Origin: PFJX01 sp040751755
GTDB taxonomy: Bacteria; Pseudomonadota; Gammaproteobacteria; Burkholderiales; Thiobacillaceae
Direction: 5' to 3'
Length of the DNA: 64,000 nt
Assembly: GCA_040751755.1 (NCBI GenBank)
Contig: JBFMHC010000039.1
Span: 1 to 64,000, forward strand
Position 1 is the stretch's first letter; each line of letters opens with the position of its first letter. Positions 53,216 to 62,761 of this stretch are shown piece after piece. The notes under the pieces are model-generated. The model saw only the letters and a program-made list of their open reading frames with translations. It searched no databases and was not told the DNA's origin. The position numbers and the translations under genes are program-made.

Positions 53216-56200
53216 AACAGCACCCGCTCGATGCCGCCGTTGTTCGCCTTGCCGAGGAAGTCGTCCAGCCACTTGGCGCCGAGGCGCGCCTTGGCCAGCT
53301 CGATGACGATGTAGTCCGCGTCCACGCCGTTGTCCTCGCTGTAGCGGCTCAGGCCCTGCAGGCAGGAGGGGCAGGAGGTCAGGACCTTGACCTGGCTTGC
53401 CCCCGCCTCGCGTTGCGCCTGCGCGCCGCGCTCCAGCTCCTCCGCCTTGCGCATGCGCACCTGGGTGGCGATGTCGGGGCGGCTGGCGGCGAAGGTGCCG
53501 GCCTCGCCGCAGCAACGGTCGGAGAGCTTCACGTCCTCGCCCACCAGGGCCTTTACCGTGAGCATCGGGTTCTGCTGCTTGAGCGGGGTGTGGCAGGGGT
53601 CGTGATACAGGTATTTCGTACCCGCCACGCCCTCCAGCTTCACGCCCTTCTCCATCAGGTACTCGTGGATGTCCATGACGCGGCAGCCGGGGAAGATCTT
53701 GTCGAACTGGTAGGCCTGCAGCTGGTCCAGGCAGGTGCCGCAGGACACCAGGACGGTCTTGATGTCCAGGTAGTTGAGGGTGTTGGCGACGCGGTGGAAC
53801 AACACGCGGTTCTGCATGGTCATGGACTCGCCCTTGGCGCGGTCGCCGGTGGCGGTCTGCGGGTAGCCGCAGCACAGATAGGTGGGCGGCAGGACGGTCT
53901 GCGCCCCCAGTTCGTACAGCCACGCCAGGGTGGCCAGCCCCACCTGCGAGAACAGCCGCTCCGAGCCGCAGCCCGGGAAGTAGAACACCGCGTCCGACTC
54001 CTCGCTGACCTTGGCCGGGTCGCGCAGCACCGGCACCACCTTGGGGTCGTTGAGATTGAGCATCTGCCGCGCGGTCTTGGCGGGCAACGCGCCCGGCAGC
54101 TTGCGGTTGAAGAAGTGGATGACCTGCGCCTTCACCTCCGGCTTGCCGACGCTGGCGGGCGGATGGCGCATCGCCTCGCGCACGCCGGGCAGCTGGCGCA
54201 TCACGCTCGCGCCCAGGCGCTGGCCGAGGTAGCCGAGCTGGATCGCGCCCTTGCGCAGGGCGTGGATGGCGTCGCCGTCGGTGGAGTTGAGGAAGGCCAT
54301 GGCGAGGCGCGAGGCCGGCGCCTGCTTCTTCTTGCCGGCGGCCCTGAGGAAGTTGCGCATGGCGACGCTGACGTCGCCGAAGTCGATGTCCACCGGGCAG
54401 GGGTTCACGCACTTGTGGCAGATCGTGCAGTGGTCCGCCACGTCGTCGAACTCGTCGAAGTGGCGCAGCGAGATGCCGCGCCGCGTCTGTTCCTCGTACA
54501 GGAAGGCCTCGATCAGCAGCGAGGTGGCGAGGATCTTGTTGCGCGGCGAGTAGAGCAGGTTGGCGCGCGGCACGTGGGTGTTGCACACCGGCTTGCACTT
54601 GCCGCAGCGCAGGCAGTCCTTGATGGAATCGGCGATGGCGCCGATCTCCGACTGCTCCATGATCAGCGACTCCAGCTCCAGGAGGCTGAACGAGGGGGTG
54701 TAGGCGTTGGACAGGTCCGCCCCCCGCATGAGCTTGCCCTTGTTGAAGCGCCCTTCGGGATCGACCTTGGCCTTGTAGGCGGCGAACGCCGAGAGGGCCT
54801 GGTCGGAGAGGAATTCCAGCTTGGTGATGCCGATGCCGTGCTCGCCCGAGATCACCCCGCCCAGCGCCTCGGCCAGGTGCATGATGCGCGCCACCGCCCG
54901 GTTGGCGCTGGCGAGCATGGCGTAGTCGTCGGAGTTGACGGGGATGTTGGTGTGCACGTTGCCGTCGCCCGCGTGCATGTGCAGGGCGACGAACACGCGC
55001 CCCTTGAGCACGCGCTTGTGGATCGCCTCGCAGGCGGCGAGCACGGGCTCGTATTCGCGGCCGGTGAAGATCTGGCGCAGCTCGGCGCGCACCTCGCGCT
55101 TCCAGGAGACGCGCGTGGCCTTGCTCTGCAGGGCGCGGAACACCGGCTCGCCGTCCGCCCCCCCAGTCACCAGGGCATCCAGGTACCCCTGCCAGCGCCG
55201 CCGCACCTCGGCCAACAGCTCCAGGGCGCGGGCACGGCGCGCCTCGGTCAGCTCCGGAGCCGCCACCGCCTCCTCGTCCTCCTCCAGCGGCAGGGCCCCT
55301 TCGAAGAAGCGGACCAACTCCGCCAGCAGGGCCAGCTTGTTCTGGATCGACAGTTCGATATTGATGCGCTCGACGCCGTCGGAATAGTCGCCCAGGCGGT
55401 CGAGGGGGATGACCACGTCCTCGTTCACCTTGAAGGCGTTGGTATGCGCGGCGATCGCCGCGGTGCGCGCGCGGTCCAGCCAGAACTTGCGCCGCGCCTC
55501 CGCGCTCGCGGCGATGAAGCCCTCGCCGCCGCGCCGCCTGGCCTGCTCGACGATGCGCGCGGCGGCGGCGTCCACTGCCGCCTGGTCGTCCGAGGCGACG
55601 TCGGCGAGCAGCACCATGTTGGGCCGGCCGACGCGATCCGCCTTGGTGGCGTAGCCAACCGCCTTGATGTAGCGCGCATCCAGGTGCTCCAGGCCCGCCA
55701 GCAGGACCGTGTCGTCGCCGTTCTTGAACTCGCGCGTGATCTCGACGATCGCCGGCACCGCCTCGGCCACCTGCCCGAAGAACTCCAGGCACACGGTGCG
55801 CACGTGCGCCGGCATGCGGTGCAGGACGAAGGTGGCCTGGGTGATGAGGCCGTCGCAGCCCTCCTTCTGGATGCCCGGCAGGCCGGCGAGGAACTTGTCG
55901 GTCACGTCCTTGCCCAGGCCGTGCTTGCGGAACGCGGCACCGGGGATCTCCAGGATCTCCGGTTCGCCCTTGGGCGTGCCATCGGCATGCGCGCGGCGCA
56001 GTTCGAAGCGTGCCACCTCGACGTCGTGGATCTTGCCCAGGTTGTGGTCCAGGCGCGTCACGGTCAGCCAGTCCGCGTCCGGCGTCACCATCTTCCAAGA
56101 CACCAGGTTGTCCACCGCGGTGCCCCACAGCACCGCCTTCTTGCCGCCGGCGTTCATCGCCACGTTGCCGCCGATGCAGGAGGCGTCGGCGCTGGTCGGA

Positions 56201-56991
56201 TCGACGGCGAAGGCGAGACCGGCGGCCTCGGCGTCCTCCATGACGCGACGCGTCACCACGCCGGCGCCGCAGGTGATCACCGGTGTGGGCGTGTCGTGGC
56301 CGGGCAGCACGCGCGGCTCGATGGCGCTCTTCTGATCCAGCTTCTCGGTGTTGATCACCGCGGAAAAGCGCGTCAGGGGCACCGCGCCGCCGGTGTAGCC
56401 GGTGCCGCCGCCGCGCGGGATGACGGTGAGCCCCAGCTCGACGCAGCCGGCCACGAGGGCGGGGATCTCGTCCTCGTGGTCGGGATTGAGCACCACGAAG
56501 GGGTATTCGACGCGCCAGTCCGTGGCGTCGGTGACGTGGCTGACGCGCGCCAGGCTGTCGAAGGCGACGTTGTCACGGCGCGTATGCCGCGCCAGCTTCT
56601 GCAAGATGGCGGCACGCAGCTGCCGCGTGGTGTCGAAGCTGGCGGCGAACTCGTCCACCGCGTTGCCCGCCAGCCCCAGCAGCCCGCCCACACGCTCGTT
56701 GCCCTGGCGCCGCTTCTCGATCTCCGCCAGGCGGTGACGCAGCGCCTCGACCAGCAGACGCTGGCGTTCCGGGTTGGCGAGCAGGTCATCTTCCAGGTAG
56801 GGATTGCGGGTGACCACCCAGATGTCGCCCAGGACCTCGAAGAGCATGCGCGCGGAGCGGCCGGTGCGCCGTTCCGCGCGCAGTTCCTCGACCAGGCGCC
56901 AGCCATCCTGCCCCAGCAGGCGGATGACGATCTCGCGATCGGAGAACGAGGTGTAGTTGTAGGGAATTTCCCGGATGCGCTCGGCAGTCAT
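53212..56991 (-). CDS. FAD/FMN-linked and Fe-S oxidoreductase (DUF3683 type)
   Basis: 1259 residues. N-terminal DUF3683 region (YNYTSFSDREIVIRLLG), an FAD-binding PCMH domain (VIPRGGGTGYTGGAVPLT), the FAD-oxidase C-domain (HMHAGDGNVHTNIPV, SGEHGIG), two [4Fe-4S] clusters (CLRCGKCKPVC, CTICHKCVNPCP) and two CCG domains (CGYPQTATGD, CCGEAGT). Resembles D-lactate/glycolate-type dehydrogenases joined to their Fe-S subunit. Substrate not established. Start ATG 56991. Operon with the HIT gene. Confidence 0.88.
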   Translation of the reverse strand: MTAERIREIPYNYTSFSDREIVIRLLGQDGWRLVEELRAERRTGRSARMLFEVLGDIWVVTRNPYLEDDLLANPERQRLLVEALRHRLAEIEKRRQGNERVGGLLGLAGNAVDEFAASFDTTRQLRAAILQKLARHTRRDNVAFDSLARVSHVTDATDWRVEYPFVVLNPDHEDEIPALVAGCVELGLTVIPRGGGTGYTGGAVPLTRFSAVINTEKLDQKSAIEPRVLPGHDTPTPVITCGAGVVTRRVMEDAEAAGLAFAVDPTSADASCIGGNVAMNAGGKKAVLWGTAVDNLVSWKMVTPDADWLTVTRLDHNLGKIHDVEVARFELRRAHADGTPKGEPEILEIPGAAFRKHGLGKDVTDKFLAGLPGIQKEGCDGLITQATFVLHRMPAHVRTVCLEFFGQVAEAVPAIVEITREFKNGDDTVLLAGLEHLDARYIKAVGYATKADRVGRPNMVLLADVASDDQAAVDAAAARIVEQARRRGGEGFIAASAEARRKFWLDRARTAAIAAHTNAFKVNEDVVIPLDRLGDYSDGVERINIELSIQNKLALLAELVRFFEGALPLEEDEEAVAAPELTEARRARALELLAEVRRRWQGYLDALVTGGADGEPVFRALQSKATRVSWKREVRAELRQIFTGREYEPVLAACEAIHKRVLKGRVFVALHMHAGDGNVHTNIPVNSDDYAMLASANRAVARIMHLAEALGGVISGEHGIGITKLEFLSDQALSAFAAYKAKVDPEGRFNKGKLMRGADLSNAYTPSFSLLELESLIMEQSEIGAIADSIKDCLRCGKCKPVCNTHVPRANLLYSPRNKILATSLLIEAFLYEEQTRRGISLRHFDEFDDVADHCTICHKCVNPCPVDIDFGDVSVAMRNFLRAAGKKKQAPASRLAMAFLNSTDGDAIHALRKGAIQLGYLGQRLGASVMRQLPGVREAMRHPPASVGKPEVKAQVIHFFNRKLPGALPAKTARQMLNLNDPKVVPVLRDPAKVSEESDAVFYFPGCGSERLFSQVGLATLAWLYELGAQTVLPPTYLCCGYPQTATGDRAKGESMTMQNRVLFHRVANTLNYLDIKTVLVSCGTCLDQLQAYQFDKIFPGCRVMDIHEYLMEKGVKLEGVAGTKYLYHDPCHTPLKQQNPMLTVKALVGEDVKLSDRCCGEAGTFAASRPDIATQVRMRKAEELERGAQAQREAGASQVKVLTSCPSCLQGLSRYSEDNGVDADYIVIELAKARLGAKWLDDFLGKANNGGIERVLL

Positions 56992-57113
56992 GGACAAGGC
57001 CCTGTGGCCATAAAGAATCAGGCACGCGATTTTACCGCCCCGGCGGCGCGAAGAGCCTATTTCCCGAGTATGGCAAAGGCGTAGAATCCGCCGGTCCTTC
57101 GAACTGTCGCACC

Positions 57114-57518
57114 ATGATCAGCCTGCTTATCGTCGCCCACGGCAACCTGGGCGAAAGCCTCATCCAATGCGCCACCCACGTCCTCGGCAAGCGCCCGGAA
57201 GCGCTGGAGAACGTCGACCTGGCCGAGTGCGAGGACCCCGCGTTGATCGAGGCCCGGACCATGGAACTGGTGGACCGCCTGGGGCGGAACGGCGACGTGC
57301 TGATCCTCACCGATGTCTATGGCGCCACCCCCTGCAACACCGTCAGCCGCCTCACGCTCGGCGGCCACGTCGAGGCCGTCGCCGGCGTCAACCTGCCCAT
57401 GCTGCTCAAGGCCCTGACCTACCGCGACCAGGGCATGCGCGTGCTGGTGGAAAAGGCCGTGTCGGGCGGCCAGGCGGGCATCTGTCAGATCCCTAGCGAG
57501 CAGAAGAGTCATGCCTGA
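57114..57518 (+). CDS. PTS EIIA component, mannose type
   Basis: 134 residues; phosphorylated His10 in IVAHGNLGES and the EIIA-Man fold (ILTDVYGATPCNT). No EIIB, EIIC or EIID is encoded nearby, so it probably has a regulatory rather than a transport role. Overlaps the HPr gene by 8 bp. Confidence 0.92.
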   Translation: MISLLIVAHGNLGESLIQCATHVLGKRPEALENVDLAECEDPALIEARTMELVDRLGRNGDVLILTDVYGATPCNTVSRLTLGGHVEAVAGVNLPMLLKALTYRDQGMRVLVEKAVSGGQAGICQIPSEQKSHA

Positions 57519-57780
57519 ACGCGACGTGCAGATCATCAACAAGCTCGGCCTGCACGCGCGCGCCTCCGCCAAGCTCACGCAGACCGCCTCACAGTTCCAG
57601 GCCGAGGTGTGGCTGTCGCGCAATGGCCGGCGCGTCAACGGCAAGAGCATCATGGGTGTGATGATGCTGGCGGCCGCGAAGGGGACGCAGATCCACATCG
57701 AGACCCAGGGCACGGACGAGGATGCGGCGATGGCCGCCCTGGTCGCCCTGATCGAGGACAGGTTCGGGGAGGGTGAATGA
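57511..57780 (+). CDS. ptsH: Phosphocarrier protein HPr
   Basis: 89 residues. Active-site histidine in GLHARASAKL; the Ser-46 region reads GKSIMGVMML, compatible with HPr kinase control. Transfers phosphate from EI to the EIIA encoded just before it. Confidence 0.95.
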   Translation: MPERDVQIINKLGLHARASAKLTQTASQFQAEVWLSRNGRRVNGKSIMGVMMLAAAKGTQIHIETQGTDEDAAMAALVALIEDRFGEGE

Positions 57781-57796
57781 CGCGGGGCGCGCGCGC

Positions 57797-59521
57797 ATGA
57801 CCTTTTCCCTGCACGGCATCGGCGTCTCTGGCGGCTATGCCATCGGCCGCGCGCAGCTGTTCTCCCACGACCGCCTCGAAGCGCCGCACTACGTGCTGCC
57901 ACAGGAGCACATCGGCAGCGAGATCGAGCGCTTCGACGAGGCCGTGCATTCGGTGAGGCGGGAACTGTTCGACCTGCAGGCACACATCCCGGAAGGCGCG
58001 CCGAACGAGCTGTCCGCCTTCCTCGACGTGCAGATCCTGATCCTCGCCGACTCCATGCTCTCCGAGGCGCCGAAGCGCCGCATCCGCGTCGATCACTGCA
58101 ACGCCGAATGGGCGCTGGCGCAGCACACCGAGGAATTGATCGCGCAGTTCGAGGCGATCGAGGACGACTATCTGCGCGAGCGCCGCCACGACGTGCGCCA
58201 GGTCGCGGAAAAGGTCCTCAAGGCGCTCATGGGCCACCCCGGCCACGCGCCGATGAGGCCCGCCGAGGAAGGCGAGACCATCCTCGTCGCGCACGACCTC
58301 TCGCCCTCCGACATGGTGCTGTTCAAACGCCACGACTACGCCGGCTTCATCACCGACCTGGGCGGCACCACCTCGCACACCGCCATCCTCGCGCGCAGCC
58401 TCAACCTGCCCTCGGTGATGGCCCTGCACAACGCCCGCGCCCTGATCCGCGAGGGCGACTGGCTGATCGTCGACGGCGTCGCCGGCGTCGTGATCGTCGA
58501 CCCCGACCAGGCCATCCTCGACGAGTACCGCCTGCGCCGCAACCAGTGGCACCTGGAACAGAAGAAGCTGCGCCGCCTCAAGACCACGGCCTCGACCACC
58601 CTGGACGGCCAGTCCGTCGAGCTGCTGGCGAACATCGACCTGCCGGTCGACGTCACCCAGGCGCTGGCGGAGAACGCCAGCGGCATCGGCCTGTTCCGCA
58701 GCGAATTCCTGTTCCTCAACCGCGCCGACCTCCCTTCCGAGGACGAGCAGTTCGAGGCCTACCGCCACGTGGCGCAGGAGATGGCCGGTCGGCCGGTGGT
58801 GATCCGCACCCTCGACGTGGGCGCCGACAAGTCGGTGGCCTGGCTCGACGAGACCAGCGTCAACCCGGCCCTCGGCCTGCGCGCGATCCGCCTGTGCCTG
58901 GCCGAGCCGCACATCTTCATCACCCAGATCCGTGCCCTGCTGCGCGCCAGCCACTACGGGCCGGTGAAGATCCTGCTGCCCATGCTGGCCAGCCTCAGCG
59001 AGCTGGACCAGGCGCTCGACCTGATCGAGACCGCGCGCGCCAGCCTGCGCGAGGAGAAGGTCCCGTTCGATCCCGCTCTGCCGGTCGGCGGCATGATCGA
59101 GGTGCCCGCCGCCGCCCTGGCCGCGGAATGGTTCGCGCGCAAGCTGGATTTCCTGTCCCTGGGCACCAACGACCTGATCCAGTACACCCTCGCCATCGAC
59201 CGCACCGACGACACCGTGGCGCACCTGTATGACCCCCTGCACCCGGCGGTGCTGCAACTGGTGTTCCACACCCTGGCGGTGGGCCGCAAGCTCGGCAAGC
59301 CGGTGTCGGTGTGCGGTGAGATGGCCGGCGACCCGCGCCTCACACGCCTGCTCCTGGGCCTGGGCCTGACCAGTTTCTCCATGCACCCGGCGCACATCCT
59401 CGCGGTCAAGCAGCAGGTGCTGCGCAGCCACATCGGCGAGCTCGGCCCCATCGCCCGGCGCCTCCTGCGCGCGGGGCGGCCGGAACGCATCCAGGAACTG
59501 CTGGAGCGGCTCAACGGCTGA
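57797..59521 (+). CDS. ptsI: PTS enzyme I
   Basis: 574 residues. Phospho-histidine in GGTTSHTAILAR, PEP-binding FRSEFLFLNR and GTNDLIQYTLAIDR, catalytic Cys in VSVCGEMAGD. ATG 57797 (MTFSLHGIGVSGG) is the family start; a GTG at 57773 would overlap ptsH. Completes a three-gene partial phosphorelay. Confidence 0.95.
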   Translation: MTFSLHGIGVSGGYAIGRAQLFSHDRLEAPHYVLPQEHIGSEIERFDEAVHSVRRELFDLQAHIPEGAPNELSAFLDVQILILADSMLSEAPKRRIRVDHCNAEWALAQHTEELIAQFEAIEDDYLRERRHDVRQVAEKVLKALMGHPGHAPMRPAEEGETILVAHDLSPSDMVLFKRHDYAGFITDLGGTTSHTAILARSLNLPSVMALHNARALIREGDWLIVDGVAGVVIVDPDQAILDEYRLRRNQWHLEQKKLRRLKTTASTTLDGQSVELLANIDLPVDVTQALAENASGIGLFRSEFLFLNRADLPSEDEQFEAYRHVAQEMAGRPVVIRTLDVGADKSVAWLDETSVNPALGLRAIRLCLAEPHIFITQIRALLRASHYGPVKILLPMLASLSELDQALDLIETARASLREEKVPFDPALPVGGMIEVPAAALAAEWFARKLDFLSLGTNDLIQYTLAIDRTDDTVAHLYDPLHPAVLQLVFHTLAVGRKLGKPVSVCGEMAGDPRLTRLLLGLGLTSFSMHPAHILAVKQQVLRSHIGELGPIARRLLRAGRPERIQELLERLNG

Positions 59522-59532
59522 GCCGCCGCGCG

Positions 59533-61275
59533 CTACGCCGCTGCCCCGGCCCCCGCACGCCCCCCCAGGCTGTAGCGCGCCCAGACCTTGTTGCCCGCCC
59601 CCGAATAGACCAGCTGCGAACACAACGCCCGCACCAGGGCGATGCCTCGCCCGTAGGCATGGCAGTCCTCGCTGTCCAGGCAGCCGCAATTCTCGAAGCG
59701 GGCCTTGTAATCGAAACCGGGGCCGCTGTCGTGCACGCGGATGTCCAGCACCCCCTCTCCCTCCACCTGATGCAGTTGGAAGGAGAGGCTGATCTGCCCG
59801 TCATCGAGCCTGGCCAGGCGCTCCTGGCGCTGTTCCATGAAGGCGTCGAAACCGCCGAGCCGGTCCTTGGTCGACGACTCCAGGCGCAGCAGGCCGTGGT
59901 CGAGGGCGTTGTTGAACAGCTCGGAGAGGATCAGGAACAGCGAGCTCTGGTGCGGCCTCAGCACCTCGATCTGGGTGATGAAGCCAAGCACCGCCGGCAC
60001 CACGTCGAGGTAGCGCAACTCGCGCGCCGCATACGACAGATCGAGGCGCCAGTCCGAGAACGCGGCCGGCTCGGCGTGCGGCATGTTCGGTGCGGCGATG
60101 CGGAAGCGGTGGCGCCGCTCCACGGGCACGCGCAGCATCATGCAGGAGATGTCGTCGCGACCAAACTCCGCGGCCAGGTGCGCCTTCACGCCCCGCTGCA
60201 GGGCGTCGAGTGCGTCGAGGCCGGGCCCGGCGCCACCCAGCAGTCGGAGCACGCCATCGAGGCCGAGTTGCCCGCCGCCGGGGGGCTCCGCCTCCGCCAG
60301 GCCGTCCGAACACAGCAGCAGCCTGCCCGCCTCGTGGAACGCCACCGTCTCGGTCTGCCCCGAGAACAGCGGACCGGGCAGGATGCCGAGGGGGGGGTGG
60401 CGGGAGGCCCAGCGGTGGACGACCCGCCCCGCGTCGTCGACGAACAGGGCATCGGGATTGCCGCCATTCCAGACCTCGACGGTCTGGTTGCGCACGTCCA
60501 GGCAGGCCAGGGTGGCGGCCACGAAGCGGTCGGCCGGCAGGATGGCCTTGAGCTTGCGGTTCAGTTCCTCGGCGATCGACGGCAAGGGGAAGCCCTTCGC
60601 CGTCATGCCGTAGAAGGCCTGGGTGAGGGGCATCGCGGTGAGTGCCGCGGGCAGGCCATGTCCGGCGGCATCGGCGAGCATCAGGTGCATCTCGTCGCCG
60701 GGCGCGCGCGCCGCGCACAGGAGGTCGCCACTGAAGGTCTCGGCGGGGATGTTGAAGAAGCGCAGCAGGGGATCGCGCAGCCCCTCGGCATCGGTCAGGC
60801 GGGCCATGACGTGCGCGCCCAGGCGGCTCTGTTCCTCCGCCTGGGCGCGCCAGTTCCTCAGCTCATCGGAGTAGTCGTGGACCTCCCGCTGCAGGTCGAG
60901 CAGTCGCGCGAAGCCCCTGATCTTGGCGCGCAACAGCTGCAGCGAGGCGGGCTTCACCACGTAGTCGTCGGCACCGCACTCCAGGCCGCTCACGATGTCC
61001 TGCATGCGGTCGAGGGCGGAGAAGAGGATGATCGGGCACCACTTCTCGGCCGGCAGGGAGCGGATCTCCCGCACCGCGCTGATGCCGTCCATGCCCGGCA
61101 TCATGATGTCCATGAACACCAGGTCGGGCGTCTGCGTGCGGAACAGCTCCACCGCCTCCTCGCCATTGCCGGCGATCAGCGTGGTGTGGCCAAGCCTTCG
61201 CGCCACCACCTCGATCTGCCTGACGTTCGTGCGAACGTCGTCGGCGACCAGGATCTTCAGGCTGGTGCCCGCCAC
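59533..61275 (-). CDS. Response regulator with PP2C phosphatase and HATPase domains (HsbR-like)
   Basis: 580 residues: receiver (phospho-Asp in FMDIMMPGMDG), SpoIIE/PP2C domain (FSGDLLCAARAPGDE, LADAAGHGLPAAL, GRDDISCMML) and an RsbW-like ATPase domain (ILSELFNNALDHGLL, VHDSGPGFDY). This triple architecture is that of HsbR in Pseudomonas, which phosphorylates and dephosphorylates the antagonist HsbA. The STAS partner gene lies 20 bp upstream. Confidence 0.88.
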   Translation of the reverse strand: MAGTSLKILVADDVRTNVRQIEVVARRLGHTTLIAGNGEEAVELFRTQTPDLVFMDIMMPGMDGISAVREIRSLPAEKWCPIILFSALDRMQDIVSGLECGADDYVVKPASLQLLRAKIRGFARLLDLQREVHDYSDELRNWRAQAEEQSRLGAHVMARLTDAEGLRDPLLRFFNIPAETFSGDLLCAARAPGDEMHLMLADAAGHGLPAALTAMPLTQAFYGMTAKGFPLPSIAEELNRKLKAILPADRFVAATLACLDVRNQTVEVWNGGNPDALFVDDAGRVVHRWASRHPPLGILPGPLFSGQTETVAFHEAGRLLLCSDGLAEAEPPGGGQLGLDGVLRLLGGAGPGLDALDALQRGVKAHLAAEFGRDDISCMMLRVPVERRHRFRIAAPNMPHAEPAAFSDWRLDLSYAARELRYLDVVPAVLGFITQIEVLRPHQSSLFLILSELFNNALDHGLLRLESSTKDRLGGFDAFMEQRQERLARLDDGQISLSFQLHQVEGEGVLDIRVHDSGPGFDYKARFENCGCLDSEDCHAYGRGIALVRALCSQLVYSGAGNKVWARYSLGGRAGAGAAA

Positions 61276-61295
61276 GGCTCGGCCCCGTCCGGCGG

Positions 61296-61607
61296 TCAGG
61301 CCTTGATGGTGAACAACTTGCCGAAGTTGGCGATGTCCAGGACCTGCTTGACCGCGCCCTTGAGGCCGGCGAGCGTGACCTGCTTGCCTTTCGCGTCGGC
61401 CTTTTCCCGCAGCAGCAGCAGCATGCCCAGGGCCGAGCTGTCCAGATAGTCGACATTGCCGAAATTGACCTCGATCTCGCGCACGTCGGCCGACTCCAGG
61501 GCCTTTTCGTAGGCACCGCGGAAGTCCCGGTGCGAGTGGAAATCGAAGCGCCCGCTCAGCCTCAGCACGGTGCGTCCTGGGGCCTCATCCTTGGTGATCT
61601 GCATCAT
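61296..61607 (-). CDS. STAS anti-sigma-factor antagonist (HsbA-like)
   Basis: 103 residues. STAS fold with the phosphorylatable serine in DYLDSSALGMLLL. Presumed substrate of the phosphatase/kinase encoded downstream; partners (anti-sigma factor FlgM or a diguanylate cyclase in Pseudomonas) are not in the window. Two tandem ATGs; either may start. Confidence 0.88.
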   Translation of the reverse strand: MMQITKDEAPGRTVLRLSGRFDFHSHRDFRGAYEKALESADVREIEVNFGNVDYLDSSALGMLLLLREKADAKGKQVTLAGLKGAVKQVLDIANFGKLFTIKA

Positions 61608-61664
61608 CCTGCTCCAAACGGAAAGTGGCCGGGATATCGGCCCGGCACAGGGAAACTTGAATCC

Positions 61665-62714
61665 CTAGCCCCGTCCCGCGAGCCGCGCCAGCACCTTGCC
61701 GGCGATCTCGTGCAGGGGGGCGATCTCGTGCGCCGCCCCCACCTCGATGGCCGCCCTGGGCATGCCGAAGACGACACAGGTCGCCTCGTCCTGGGCGATG
61801 TTGTACGACCCCGCCTCGCGCATCGCCAGCATGCCCTGCGCACCGTCCTTGCCCATGCCGGTGAGCATCACCCCCAGGGCATTGGGTCCGGCGACCTTGG
61901 CGGCGCTGTTGAACAGCACGTCCACGGAGGGCCGGTGCCGGTTCACCGGATCCGCCTGCGACAGCTCGGTGTAGTAGTAGGCGCCGCTCTTCTTGACCAG
62001 CAGGTGGGAATGCCCGGGGGCGATGTAGGCATGGCCGGGAAGGATGCGCTCGTTGTGCTCCGCCTCCTTCACCGTCATCGCCGAGAGGCCGTCGAGGCGC
62101 TGTGCGAACGAGCGGGTGAAGGCCTCGGGCATGTGCTGGGTGGCGAGGATGGCGGGGGAGTTCGCCGGCATGCGCGTGAGCACCTCCTTGAGGGCCTCGG
62201 TGCCGCCGGTGGAAGAGCCGATGAACACCAGCTTCTCCGTCGTGTTGAGGATGTGACCGGCGAGCGGGCGAGGCGCGCTCGGCCGCTCGGCGTTGAGCGC
62301 CTGGCGGCGGACGTGGGCCTTCGCCGCGGCGCGGATCTTCTCGCCCACCTCCGCCGCGAGGTCGGCCAGGGCGTCGCGCACGCCCAGCTTCGGCTTGGCG
62401 ACGAAGTCGATCGCGCCCAGTTCCAGCGCCTTCAGGGTGACCTCGGACCCCTTCTCGGTGAGGGTCGAGACCATCACCACCGGCATGGGCCGCAGGCGCA
62501 TGAGCTTCTCCAGGAACTCCAGACCGTTCATGCGCGGCATCTCGACGTCCAGGGTCAGCACGTCCGGGTTCAGCTGCTTGATCAGGTCGCGCGCGACCAG
62601 GGGGTCCGGCGCCTGGCCGACCACCTCCATGTCCGGGTGGCTGTTGATGACCTCGCGCATCACGCTGCGGATGAGCGCGGAGTCGTCGATGATGAGGACT
62701 TTTATCTTCGACAT
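61665..62714 (-). CDS. cheB: Chemotaxis methylesterase/glutamine deamidase CheB
   Basis: 349 residues: receiver (phospho-Asp in LTLDVEMPRMNG), linker, and catalytic domain with Ser in GSSTGGTEAL, His in TQHMP and Asp in GMGKDGAQGM. Removes methyl groups from chemoreceptors. Follows cheD on the same strand. Confidence 0.96.
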   Translation of the reverse strand: MSKIKVLIIDDSALIRSVMREVINSHPDMEVVGQAPDPLVARDLIKQLNPDVLTLDVEMPRMNGLEFLEKLMRLRPMPVVMVSTLTEKGSEVTLKALELGAIDFVAKPKLGVRDALADLAAEVGEKIRAAAKAHVRRQALNAERPSAPRPLAGHILNTTEKLVFIGSSTGGTEALKEVLTRMPANSPAILATQHMPEAFTRSFAQRLDGLSAMTVKEAEHNERILPGHAYIAPGHSHLLVKKSGAYYYTELSQADPVNRHRPSVDVLFNSAAKVAGPNALGVMLTGMGKDGAQGMLAMREAGSYNIAQDEATCVVFGMPRAAIEVGAAHEIAPLHEIAGKVLARLAGRG

Positions 62715-62761
62715 GGTCGGTCAGATCCTAGGCCGTGCCGGGCGGGGCGCATGCGTCCGTT

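Noticed and set aside
53161..57084. 1307-codon open frame on + opposite the large oxidoreductase
   Set aside because: Antisense shadow of a clear multidomain gene.
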